From Atribacterota bacterium (GTDB lineage Bacteria > Atribacterota > Phoenicimicrobiia > Phoenicimicrobiales > Stramentimicrobiaceae): a DNA stretch of 5,773 nucleotides. A model generated the notes under the pieces. It did not search any database, was not told where the DNA came from, and was given only the letters and a program-made list of their open reading frames with translations. Of the stretch, positions 1 through 5,773 are shown one piece after another. A program made the position numbers and the translations under genes. Numbering within the stretch: the stretch's first letter is position 1; the number at the start of each line of letters is the position of its first letter. The stretch is from contig JAQVGY010000054.1 in the NCBI GenBank assembly GCA_028696495.1, positions 1 to 5,773 on the forward strand, written 5' to 3'.

Positions 1-1715
1 ATGATAGAATCCTTGACCTTTGCTGTGGTCAGGGCAGGCATTCAATAGAGTTAAGTAGAAGAAATTTTCAAAACATAGAAGGATTGGATCGTTCACATTA
101 TCTTATCCAGAAAGCCAAATCAATGGCAAAAAAAGAAGACCTCAGGGTTAAGTTTAAAGAGGGTGATGCTCGTAAAATACCATTTAACAACGATTTTTTT
201 AATATAGTAATGCTCCTGGGAAATAGCTTTGGCTATTTTGAGACAATACAAGATGATTTAAGGGTATTAAAAGAGGTGTTTAGAGCCCTCAAGCCCTGGG
301 GAAAGCTACTCATTCAGGTTACCGATGGAGATTATCTAAAAGAACACTTTCAACCACGTTCCTGGGAGTGGATTGATAAAAAACATTTTGTCTGTAGAGA
401 ACGCTCTCTGTCCTTAGATAAACAACGCCTTATCTCTAGAGAAGTAGTCTCTCATATAGAAAAAGGAATAATTGCTGACCAGTTTTATGCTGAGCGCTTA
501 TATTCTCAGGAAAACCTACGCGAACTTTTAACTGCCGCTGGTTTTAGCGAAATAACTTTTCATGGGACGATGTCTCCTGATTCTAAAAGAAATCAGGATT
601 TGGGTATGATGGAAAGATGTATAACTGCCACCGCTATTACTAAAAAAGAATGGACCCCTATAAGGAAAAAAGAGCGCGGGCAATTAAAAAAAGTGGTAGT
701 TCTTCTGGGGGATCCCAATAAAACAGACCCTTTAAAACCATCGGCTATCTTTGATGATGATGACCTGTATACTATTGATAGATTAAAGGCAGAGCTGGGT
801 GAATTAAAGGGCTATCAATTCAAATATTTAAACAACCATGACAGTCTAATCAGTGATATTGTTAAACTGAAAGAAAAAGATAAGGTAAATTTTGTCTTTA
901 ACCTCTGTGATGAGGGGTATGACAATGAAGCACTAAAAGAATTACACATCCCTTCTCTTTTGGAGATGATTAATCTGCCTTATACCGGCTCCGGTCCGCA
1001 ATGTCTGGCATTTTGCTATGACAAATCTCTGGTGCGTGGAATTGCCAGAGAAATGGGTATTCCGGTACCGGAAGCTTTTTTCATAAAGCCAAATGATGTC
1101 ATCTTTGAATTATCTTTTAATTTTCCAGTTATCGTGAAGCCCAACTTAGGGGACTCCAGTTTCGGTATCACCCAGCGCAGTGTAGCCAATAATTTTGAGG
1201 AGATAGTAAATGCTATTTCTGAGATTAGAGAGAAATTTGGTTATGATAACCCAATTCTGGTCGAGGAATTTTTGACTGGTAATGACCTTAGCGTTGGCAT
1301 ATTGGGGAATCCTCCTGAATCTTATAATGTGCTACCCATAATTATGGCTGATTATTCTAATTTACCGGAAGATTTACCCAGGATATGTGGCTATGAATCG
1401 AAGTGGTTACCCGATACCCCTTATTGGAATATCAAATCTGTGCCTGCTAACCTTCCTGAAAATACTGAAAAATTTGTTATTGAATGTTGTTTAAAACTAT
1501 CAGAAAGATTGGAATGCAGAGATTATGTACGACTTGACTGGAGAATAGATAATAATGGTATTCCTAAACTCCTGGAAGTAAATCCCAATCCGGGATGGTG
1601 CTGGGATGGGCATCTGGCAAAGATGGCAGAATTTGCCGGTATATCTTATGGGGAGATGTTAAAGCTGATTTTGGAAGCCGGTGAGCAGAGATTGAGCCAA
1701 TTTAAATCAACTTAA
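1..1715 (+). CDS. SAM-dependent methyltransferase fused to D-Ala-D-Ala-ligase-like ATP-grasp enzyme, 5'-partial
   Basis: The frame is open from the first complete codon (position 3) to TAA at 1713-1715, giving 570 residues; the true start lies left of the window. Residues 1 to about 215 form a class I SAM methyltransferase: glycine-rich motif I DLCCGQGRH (5-13), the acidic end of strand 2 in EGLDRS (D29), GDA (54-56), and the NSFGYF segment that follows motif IV. A lysine/arginine-rich linker (about 216-229) leads to an ATP-grasp ligase (about 230-570). It shows PYTGSG before an Asp-Lys pair (340-341), a VKP lysine (K379) with a glycine/serine-rich loop, R510/D512 in VRLDW, and E525/N527 in EVNPNPG, matching the catalytic arginine and metal ligands of Ddl. 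The Ddl signatures GGxSxE and HGxxGEDG are absent. Chemistry is inferred to be ATP-dependent amide formation plus methyl transfer; substrates are unknown. It converges on the cob operon and is not part of it. Domain calls are firm, function is not. Confidence 0.88.
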   Translation, partial: DRILDLCCGQGRHSIELSRRNFQNIEGLDRSHYLIQKAKSMAKKEDLRVKFKEGDARKIPFNNDFFNIVMLLGNSFGYFETIQDDLRVLKEVFRALKPWGKLLIQVTDGDYLKEHFQPRSWEWIDKKHFVCRERSLSLDKQRLISREVVSHIEKGIIADQFYAERLYSQENLRELLTAAGFSEITFHGTMSPDSKRNQDLGMMERCITATAITKKEWTPIRKKERGQLKKVVVLLGDPNKTDPLKPSAIFDDDDLYTIDRLKAELGELKGYQFKYLNNHDSLISDIVKLKEKDKVNFVFNLCDEGYDNEALKELHIPSLLEMINLPYTGSGPQCLAFCYDKSLVRGIAREMGIPVPEAFFIKPNDVIFELSFNFPVIVKPNLGDSSFGITQRSVANNFEEIVNAISEIREKFGYDNPILVEEFLTGNDLSVGILGNPPESYNVLPIIMADYSNLPEDLPRICGYESKWLPDTPYWNIKSVPANLPENTEKFVIECCLKLSERLECRDYVRLDWRIDNNGIPKLLEVNPNPGWCWDGHLAKMAEFAGISYGEMLKLILEAGEQRLSQFKST

Positions 1716-1719
1716 GATT

Positions 1720-1737
1720 TACTATTTTCAAATAGTA
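1720..1737. repeat. short AT-rich palindrome after the fusion gene
   Basis: TACTATTTTCAAATAGTA folds into a 7-bp stem with a 4-base loop, starting 5 bases after the stop codon of the methyltransferase-ligase gene. Only one G-C pair occurs in the stem and no clean T-run follows, so it would be a weak terminator or 3'-end stabiliser at best. It could also be chance in AT-rich sequence. Confidence 0.3.
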
Positions 1738-1813
1738 TTATCATTTCAACAAGTTCAGGCTTTTTTGCTCTATTTATTATACTTGAGGGTTTGAATACTT
1801 CTTTTAGTTAAAG

Positions 1814-1857
1814 TTAATGGGTTAGTCCTTTCGGTAATTTAGGGACTAATCCATTAA
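1814..1857. terminator. 17-bp hairpin between convergent genes, probable terminator
   Basis: The left arm at 1814-1830 pairs with 1841-1857 over 17 positions without mismatch apart from two G-T wobbles, leaving a 10-base loop. On the plus strand it is followed by TTTATTATT, a moderate U-tract, so it best serves the methyltransferase-ligase transcript. On the minus strand the following bases (CTTTAACT) are a poorer U-tract, though the stem could still slow polymerase leaving cobS. The cobS stop codon (1854-1856 on the plus strand) lies inside the right arm, so translating ribosomes would reach the base of the stem. The fold is read from sequence; termination is inferred. Confidence 0.65.
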
Positions 1858-2660
1858 TTTATTATTAAAAATGAGACTAATATTACAACCAATTCGTTTA
1901 TTTCATTGACAGCTCCAATTACATCGCCACATATTCCCCCAATTTTCCGCTTGGAATAAGCTACCAGAATGGCAGTTGCTCCTGCTGTAATTAACAATAG
2001 AATGAGTGGCTCAAATATAAGTCGACCAGAAAATATTAAAAAAATGAAGATTACTGCAGATAATGTTGAAATCAATAATTCTTTCTTGCCCAGATATCGG
2101 GTAAACATATTTGACAAAGTATTTGAAGAGGATGCCGGTTTCCCCGAATAAGCTGCTATGACCATAGACCATCTTCCCAGCATAGGAGCCAGGAGCAAAA
2201 CTCCGCCTTTAGAAGATTCGGTTAAGCTGTACAATAAAAGATATTTTAATAAAATTAATAAGATTAAGACAATTGCCCCCTTTGCCCCTATTGAGCCATC
2301 TTTCATAATACGAATAATATCTTCTTTATTCTCTCCACCAGAAAACCCGTCCACCATATCAGCCAGCCCTTCCAGGTGAAGTCCTCCGCTTAAAAATACC
2401 CATATTGCCAGCAAAAATCCTGCCTGCAGTTGTACCGGTAAATTAATATATTTCAGCAACAGATAGAATACATAAAGAATACCGCCAATAAGCAGACCTG
2501 CCAGGGGAAAAAAGACACTGGATTTAGAAAAATCAGCATTAACACTATTGTTATTTTCTATCTCTTTTTTAAAAAAGATTAAAGGAATGGGTAAAACGGT
2601 CAAAAAAGAGAGTGCTAATAAAAATCTGCGAATGAGCCGGGTAATACTAATACTACTCAT
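1854..2660 (-). CDS. cobS: Adenosylcobinamide-GDP ribazoletransferase (cobalamin synthase)
   Basis: CobS is an integral membrane enzyme that joins adenosylcobinamide-GDP to alpha-ribazole (or its phosphate), releasing GMP and completing the nucleotide loop of adenosylcobalamin. The 268-residue length is normal for the family. Visible signatures are the N-terminal FLTVLPIP (19-26), the acidic motif GGLHLEGLADMVDG (92-105), IMKDGSIGAKG (118-128) and the late GGICGDVIGAVNE segment. Hydrophobic segments near 13-30, 50-72, 78-92, 124-146, 152-172, 194-236 and 256-268 give a polytopic membrane protein. E97 stands where many relatives have Asp (LHLDG), a conservative change. The ATG lies 8 bases after an AAGGG ribosome site and overlaps the end of cobU by 8 bp, so the two are probably translationally coupled. 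It is the last gene of the minus-strand operon, and its stop codon lies within the convergent hairpin. Confidence 0.96.
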   Translation of the reverse strand: MSSISITRLIRRFLLALSFLTVLPIPLIFFKKEIENNNSVNADFSKSSVFFPLAGLLIGGILYVFYLLLKYINLPVQLQAGFLLAIWVFLSGGLHLEGLADMVDGFSGGENKEDIIRIMKDGSIGAKGAIVLILLILLKYLLLYSLTESSKGGVLLLAPMLGRWSMVIAAYSGKPASSSNTLSNMFTRYLGKKELLISTLSAVIFIFLIFSGRLIFEPLILLLITAGATAILVAYSKRKIGGICGDVIGAVNEINELVVILVSFLIIN

Positions 2661-3219
2661 CTTTATTACCCTTAATTAATAGCGGGATACCGGTTACCAT
2701 AAGATATACTAAATCAGCATTGCGGGCAATAGATTGATTTGTCCGACCTAATATATCCCGATAAAACCGACCGATGGGATTAGCGGGAACAAGGCCTGAA
2801 CCTACTTCATTGGATACTATAATAACTGTTGCCTGGCATTTTAAAGATGCTTCAATAATCTGTTCAATTTTATCTTTAACCTTTGAGGCAAACATCTCTC
2901 TGGGAGACTCCTCATTATAGTCTGAGATTAGATTAGAGACCAGCAAGGTCATGCAATCAATAATGATTACCCCTGTCTTAGCGTCAATATCCTGAATGAT
3001 TCTATCCACCTGTTCTGTTTCCTCATATGTTTTCCAGTTTTTTGGCCTTTTCTTACGATGCTCAGCTATCCTTTCCCTCATCTCCTCATCGAGCATCTGT
3101 GCTGTCGCAATATAGGCAATATTTTCACTCATTTTTTGAGCAAGTGATTCAGCAAATGAGCTCTTGCCACTCCTTGCCCCACCGGTAATCAAAATTAGTT
3201 TTGGTTTATGTTTTTCCAT
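2653..3219 (-). CDS. cobU: Adenosylcobinamide kinase / adenosylcobinamide-phosphate guanylyltransferase
   Basis: CobU is a cytoplasmic bifunctional enzyme. It phosphorylates adenosylcobinamide and then transfers GMP from GTP, giving adenosylcobinamide-GDP, the substrate of CobS. At 188 residues it is the usual size. It has the P-loop GGARSGKS (13-20), YIATA (36-40), the stretch from D44 to W62 containing EM..RI..H...RP..W, DCMTLLVSN (88-96), SNEVGSGLVP from 136, and a C-terminal GRFYRDILGRTNQ segment. H54 aligns with the guanylylated histidine of Salmonella CobU (His46). The ATG is the only usable start: a TAA lies in frame six codons upstream. No Shine-Dalgarno sequence is evident; the 20 bases before the start are almost all A and T. 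A 96-bp AT-rich gap separates it from cobT, while its 3' end overlaps cobS. All key residues seem intact. Confidence 0.96.
   Translation of the reverse strand: MEKHKPKLILITGGARSGKSSFAESLAQKMSENIAYIATAQMLDEEMRERIAEHRKKRPKNWKTYEETEQVDRIIQDIDAKTGVIIIDCMTLLVSNLISDYNEESPREMFASKVKDKIEQIIEASLKCQATVIIVSNEVGSGLVPANPIGRFYRDILGRTNQSIARNADLVYLMVTGIPLLIKGNKDE
2669..2673 (-). promoter_or_regulatory. Ribosome binding site of cobS, inside cobU
   Basis: Read on the minus strand, AAGGG sits 8 bases before the cobS ATG (2658-2660) and lies within the last codons of cobU. It supports the start that overlaps the cobU stop by 8 bp and suggests coupled translation of the two genes. Confidence 0.6.
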
Positions 3220-3277
3220 TGTTAAAATTTCAAATTATTTTTTATTTTTTGTTCTATTTTTAGATAAATATTTATTT

Positions 3278-3308
3278 TTTATAATGTATTGAATGATTCC
3301 TTTATCAA
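3278..3308 (-). promoter_or_regulatory. Candidate internal promoter before cobU
   Basis: On the minus strand TTGATA (plus 3303-3308) resembles a -35 box. It is followed after 19 bases by TATAAA (plus 3278-3283), or after 17 by ATTATA, as possible -10 boxes. It lies in the cobT-cobU gap, about 60 bases before the cobU ATG, and could give cobU-cobS extra transcription. The spacing is not ideal and AT-rich sequence yields such matches by chance. Confidence 0.3.
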
Positions 3309-3312
3309 TCAA
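3289..3312. repeat. Imperfect inverted repeat just after cobT
   Basis: TTGAATGAT (3289-3297) and ATCAATCAA (3304-3312) are inverted copies with one mismatch, separated by 6 bases. The repeat begins about 3 bases after the cobT stop and overlaps the candidate -35 box. No T-run follows on the minus strand, so it does not look like an intrinsic terminator. It could be a weak mRNA stem-loop, an operator, or chance. Confidence 0.3.
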
Positions 3313-3315
3313 CCA

Positions 3316-4371
3316 TCATCTATCAATTGGCAGGTCATCAAAGGCAGCCATCTGATTTAGTAGTTTAAACCCGGCTTCTATAAAATTCATGCCAAATATA
3401 GCTCCGGTTCCCTCACCAAGATGCATTTTCAGGTCAAAAATAGGGAACATACCCAAGTAATCAAGGGCAATCTTGTGCCCCTTTTCCCGGGAACAATGGC
3501 TGGTAAAGAGATAATCTTTTATCTGGGGATTTAATCTTACTGCCAACAAGGCACAGGCTCCTGAGATTAGTCCATCCATTACTATGGGAATCCTTCTCCT
3601 TGCAGCAGCAAAAATACAGCCAACCAGACCACCTATCTCCAGGCCTCCCACTTTTGCCAAAACATCTATCGCATCATCAAGAACAGGGCGGTTTAAAGAA
3701 AGAGATTTTTTGATTACCTCTATTTTACGCTGAACTGCCTCCTCGGGTAACCCGGCTCCGCAATCAGCTATATCTTCAACTCTGGAATCGGTCAGCAGAC
3801 TGATAATGGCGCTTGCTGCTGTGGTATTACCAATTCCCATTTCTCCTAATCCAATCAAACCAATCTTCTTTTCTGAAAAAGCATTTTCAAAGACCTCAAA
3901 TCCGGTCTTAATTGCCCTTTCTGCCATTTCTCTGGTCATAGCCGGCCCTTTTGCCATATTGCTGGTTCCAGGGGCAATCTTTTTTTGGACAACACCTACC
4001 CTGCCCGATAAATCTCCCTTCACTCCAATATCAGTAATCACTATATCCACACCAAAATGGCGAGCCAGTACATTTATAGCAGCACCACCCTTTAAAAAAT
4101 TCAATACCATCTGATAGGTAATCTCTGAGGGATAGGCACTGACTGCCTCATTGGTAACTCCATGGTCAGCAGCCATTAGAAAGATTACTTTTCTTTCTAT
4201 AGAGGGGGATAGCTGTCCATAAATTCCTGCTGCTCTGGCAACTATCTCTTCCAGTCTCCCTAAACTTTTTTGCGGTTTCGCCAGTTTATCAAAATGATTA
4301 AAGGCATCTTTCATGATAGCGCTATCGATAGATGGAATATTTCCAATAATTTCTTTGAATTTATTGTTCAT
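3316..4371 (-). CDS. cobT: Nicotinate-nucleotide-dimethylbenzimidazole phosphoribosyltransferase
   Basis: CobT transfers phosphoribose from nicotinate mononucleotide to the lower-ligand base, giving alpha-ribazole 5'-phosphate (in some bacteria it uses other benzimidazoles or purines). The 351-residue length is standard. Signatures in order: KPQKSLGRLE (32-41), ADHGVTNEAVSAYP (68-81), the glycine-rich GEMGIGNTT (176-184), GAGLPEEAV, GGLEIGG, SHCSREKGH, and LGEGTGA, whose E320 corresponds to the catalytic Glu317 of the Salmonella enzyme. The ATG lies 3 bases after the cobC stop (TAG CTG ATG on the minus strand). The nearest purine-rich site (AAAGGAT) is about 16 bases away, so translation may depend on ribosomes ending cobC. 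A 96-bp spacer follows before cobU. No base-synthesis gene (bluB, bza) is in the window, so the lower ligand cannot be predicted. Confidence 0.97.
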   Translation of the reverse strand: MNNKFKEIIGNIPSIDSAIMKDAFNHFDKLAKPQKSLGRLEEIVARAAGIYGQLSPSIERKVIFLMAADHGVTNEAVSAYPSEITYQMVLNFLKGGAAINVLARHFGVDIVITDIGVKGDLSGRVGVVQKKIAPGTSNMAKGPAMTREMAERAIKTGFEVFENAFSEKKIGLIGLGEMGIGNTTAASAIISLLTDSRVEDIADCGAGLPEEAVQRKIEVIKKSLSLNRPVLDDAIDVLAKVGGLEIGGLVGCIFAAARRRIPIVMDGLISGACALLAVRLNPQIKDYLFTSHCSREKGHKIALDYLGMFPIFDLKMHLGEGTGAIFGMNFIEAGFKLLNQMAAFDDLPIDR

Positions 4372-4374
4372 CAG

Positions 4375-5025
4375 CTAATTTGTTCTATCCTTTTCTATTA
4401 ATATGGGATTGATATTCAAATGATTAGTATCATTGATAGTCTCTACAAAATAGATATCTTCTTTATAGTAATTGATAATATTTAAAGTAGTGGAATCCTG
4501 TTTTATAAACCATAATTTATCAAGAGGGATATTGAGAGCGTTACCGATAATTATCCTGGTAACCCCACCATGACAGACAATAGCAACGGTTTCACACTCT
4601 TCGCCATGAACGTGTTCGGCAATTATCTTCTCTAAACCACTTAAAACCCTTTTTTTAAAATCAGACATACTCTCTCCGCCAGGAAGGGGCAGATGCGGTT
4701 CACACATCCAATAGCTATGGTTTTCATGATTATTTTTTATCTCCTCAAAGCATAACCCTTCCCATTCTCCAAAATTAATTTCCCTTAAAAGAGGGTCAAT
4801 TCTCAGGTTTAGCTGATGTTTTTTATTAACAATAGTAGCAGTATGAATCGCTCTTTTTAAATCACTACTATAAATTGCTTTGATTGGAAATTCTGTCAAG
4901 CGTTTTGACAATTGCTCTGCCTGCCAGATCCCCTTTTCCGTCAGTCCAACATCATGATGTCCGGCATAACGTTTTTCAGCATTGCTAAAAGTCTCTCCAT
5001 GTCTTATAAGTAAAAATTTTATCAT
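4375..5025 (-). CDS. cobC: Histidine phosphatase family protein, probable alpha-ribazole phosphatase
   Basis: This is a branch-1 histidine phosphatase (phosphoglycerate mutase-like fold). It carries RHGE (8-11) with the phospho-accepting H9, the second arginine R58 in SSDLKRA, the proton-donor glutamate E82 in LREINFGEWEG, PGGES (115-119) and the second catalytic H152 in CHGG. The sequence family alone cannot separate alpha-ribazole phosphatase from other phosphatases or mutases. The position directly before cobT, with cobU and cobS following, makes removal of the 5'-phosphate from alpha-ribazole phosphate (or adenosylcobalamin phosphate) the likely role. The 216-residue length fits the family; the last 15 or so residues form a non-conserved tail. 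An AGGA sits 10 bases before the ATG, within the 26-bp gap after pmbA. Catalytic residues are complete. Fold certain, substrate inferred from context. Confidence 0.88.
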   Translation of the reverse strand: MIKFLLIRHGETFSNAEKRYAGHHDVGLTEKGIWQAEQLSKRLTEFPIKAIYSSDLKRAIHTATIVNKKHQLNLRIDPLLREINFGEWEGLCFEEIKNNHENHSYWMCEPHLPLPGGESMSDFKKRVLSGLEKIIAEHVHGEECETVAIVCHGGVTRIIIGNALNIPLDKLWFIKQDSTTLNIINYYKEDIYFVETINDTNHLNINPILIEKDRTN

Positions 5026-5051
5026 TAAATTTATATCCTATCTTAACTTTC

Positions 5052-5773
5052 TTAATTTTTTGTTGCAACGGAAATTGCTTTTATATAGATATGTGGAAAA
5101 CAATATCTGCCAGATTTCCAATCTACTTCACTACCAATTGCAACAATATCTTTTAAAACCTCTAAGGCATTTCCTGCTATCATTACATTTTTAATCCTGC
5201 CTGTTATTTCCCCTTTTTCTATTTTATAACCCAGCTGGACATTGTTGGAAAAAGCGCCGCTAAGAATATTGCCCTGCCCTAACCCTAATACCTGGTCAAT
5301 TATAATACCTTCTTTGATATCCTTAACCATATCGGCAAAAGAGGTTTCTCCTTCTGGAATAACCAGATTGCTTATTCCCGGAGAGGGGGAAGTATGATAG
5401 CTATTCCTCATGCCATTACCGGTTGGTTTTACCCCTGCTTCGGCAGCATTATGTAAATCATAATAATAATTTTTTAATACCCCTTTTTCTATCAAGGGTA
5501 GTTTACACATAGGTATCCCCTCATCATCACAGGGAGCACTCCCCTCAGCATAATCAATTGTTCCATCACTGTAAATAGATAACAGGGGACTGAATAAGGT
5601 TTGTTCCAGTTTATCCTGCAGGGGAGATATTTTTTTATTGACCATTCTTCCATTTAACCCTGCAATAAGGGGAAGCATCAGCACCAGTAAAGCTTTAGGG
5701 GTAAAGATAGCTGGCATATAGCCACTATCTATCTCAACAATTTTTTTGCCCCAATTGAACTTCTTTTCAATCT
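5052..5773 (-). CDS. pmbA: TldD/PmbA family protein, PmbA (TldE)-like C-terminal part, 5'-partial
   Basis: The minus-strand frame is open from the right window edge (first complete codon at 5769-5771) to TAA at 5052-5054, giving 239 residues of the C-terminal half. The ATG at 5715-5717 is internal: the preceding 18 codons read on in family-like sequence ending DSGY before MPAIFTP. Typical PmbA elements are LNGRMVNKKIS, the CDDEG acidic motif, IEKGVLKNYYYDLHNAA, TGNGMRNS with PSPG, and the late MIAGNALEVLKDI. The Cys-containing C-terminal zinc motif of TldD (C.K.GQ) is not seen, which favours the non-catalytic partner TldE/PmbA over TldD. In E. coli TldD and TldE form a heterodimeric metalloprotease that processes microcin B17 and degrades unfolded peptides such as CcdA. 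A tldD gene would be expected just beyond the right edge. It precedes cobC by 26 bp; whether it shares a function with the cob genes is unknown. Confidence 0.88.
   Translation of the reverse strand, partial: IEKKFNWGKKIVEIDSGYMPAIFTPKALLVLMLPLIAGLNGRMVNKKISPLQDKLEQTLFSPLLSIYSDGTIDYAEGSAPCDDEGIPMCKLPLIEKGVLKNYYYDLHNAAEAGVKPTGNGMRNSYHTSPSPGISNLVIPEGETSFADMVKDIKEGIIIDQVLGLGQGNILSGAFSNNVQLGYKIEKGEITGRIKNVMIAGNALEVLKDIVAIGSEVDWKSGRYCFPHIYIKAISVATKN

Larger units (their letters stand above)
1854..5773 (-). other. Putative operon pmbA-cobC-cobT-cobU-cobS (start outside window)
   Basis: Five genes run in the same direction with gaps of 26, 3 and 96 bp and one 8-bp overlap, in the order pmbA, cobC, cobT, cobU, cobS. 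The last four supply all activities of the lower-ligand (nucleotide loop) branch of cobalamin synthesis, which also serves cobinamide salvage. No corrin-ring genes are in the window. No cobalamin riboswitch is seen in the intergenic gaps; if one controls the operon it must lie beyond 5773. Co-transcription is inferred from spacing and direction. Confidence 0.7.

Noticed and set aside
1..48. Small ATG-started reading frame of 15 codons at the left edge
   Set aside because: It overlaps the real gene in another frame, has no visible ribosome site and its product matches nothing.
84..86. TTG as start codon of the methyltransferase-ligase gene
   Set aside because: The same frame is open to the window edge and encodes the SAM-binding motif upstream.
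230..1715. Simple annotation as D-alanine-D-alanine ligase (ddl) for cell-wall synthesis
   Set aside because: Key D-Ala-binding signatures are replaced and the domain is fused to a methyltransferase; only the superfamily is supported.
1969..2379. Two plus-strand open frames (1969-2151 and 2158-2379)
   Set aside because: They lie antisense within cobS, whose protein is clearly conserved; no ribosome sites or recognisable domains.
3220..3315. Cobalamin riboswitch in the cobT-cobU spacer
   Set aside because: The spacer is too short and almost free of G and C, so it cannot form the B12-box or the multi-helix core.
3806..4114. Plus-strand open frame of 102 codons
   Set aside because: It is antisense to the conserved core of cobT and its product is a low-complexity Pro/Ile/Ser-rich mirror.
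4982..5194. Plus-strand open frame across the cobC-pmbA junction
   Set aside because: Antisense to two supported genes; Leu/Tyr-rich product without domain features.
5715..5717. ATG as start of the pmbA gene
   Set aside because: The frame continues to the window edge with family-like sequence, and a start here would leave only part of the C-terminal domain.
5052..5773. Assignment as TldD, the catalytic subunit
   Set aside because: The visible C-terminal half lacks the TldD zinc cysteine motif and matches the PmbA/TldE pattern; the HExxxH region, if any, would be outside the window.

Overview
The window is a compact, AT-rich stretch of bacterial chromosome (by eye under about 40% G+C). It has one gene on the plus strand and five co-directional genes on the minus strand, converging near position 1854. 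Low G+C, short Shine-Dalgarno-led genes and tight packing fit an anaerobic, Firmicutes-like or candidate-phylum bacterium. The sequence alone does not settle the taxon. No mobile element, CRISPR array, tRNA or rRNA is visible. Both outermost genes run off the window.

Left part (1-1715, plus): the C-terminal 570 residues of a two-domain protein. A class I SAM-dependent methyltransferase is fused to an ATP-grasp ligase of the D-alanine-D-alanine ligase superfamily. The reading frame is open to the left edge, and the SAM-binding motif lies in the first 90 bases, so any start placed inside the window (for example the TTG at 84) is wrong. The ligase keeps the ATP and metal residues but lacks several substrate-binding signatures of true Ddl, so its substrates are probably not two D-alanines. 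This is the least understood gene here and the best candidate for something undescribed.

Junction (1716-1853): a short AT-rich spacer ending in a 17-bp hairpin that overlaps the cobS stop codon and probably ends transcription between the converging units.

Right part (1854-5773, minus): an apparent operon read from right to left as pmbA/tldE (5' end outside the window), cobC, cobT, cobU, cobS. The four cob genes form the cobalamin nucleotide-loop assembly set. CobU phosphorylates and guanylylates adenosylcobinamide to adenosylcobinamide-GDP. CobT makes alpha-ribazole phosphate from a lower-ligand base such as dimethylbenzimidazole. CobC is the probable alpha-ribazole-phosphate phosphatase. 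CobS, in the membrane, joins the two halves. Junctions are tight (26 bp, 3 bp and an 8-bp overlap) except for a 96-bp, extremely AT-rich spacer between cobT and cobU, which may hold an internal promoter. The operon start, where a cobalamin riboswitch might be expected, is not in the window.
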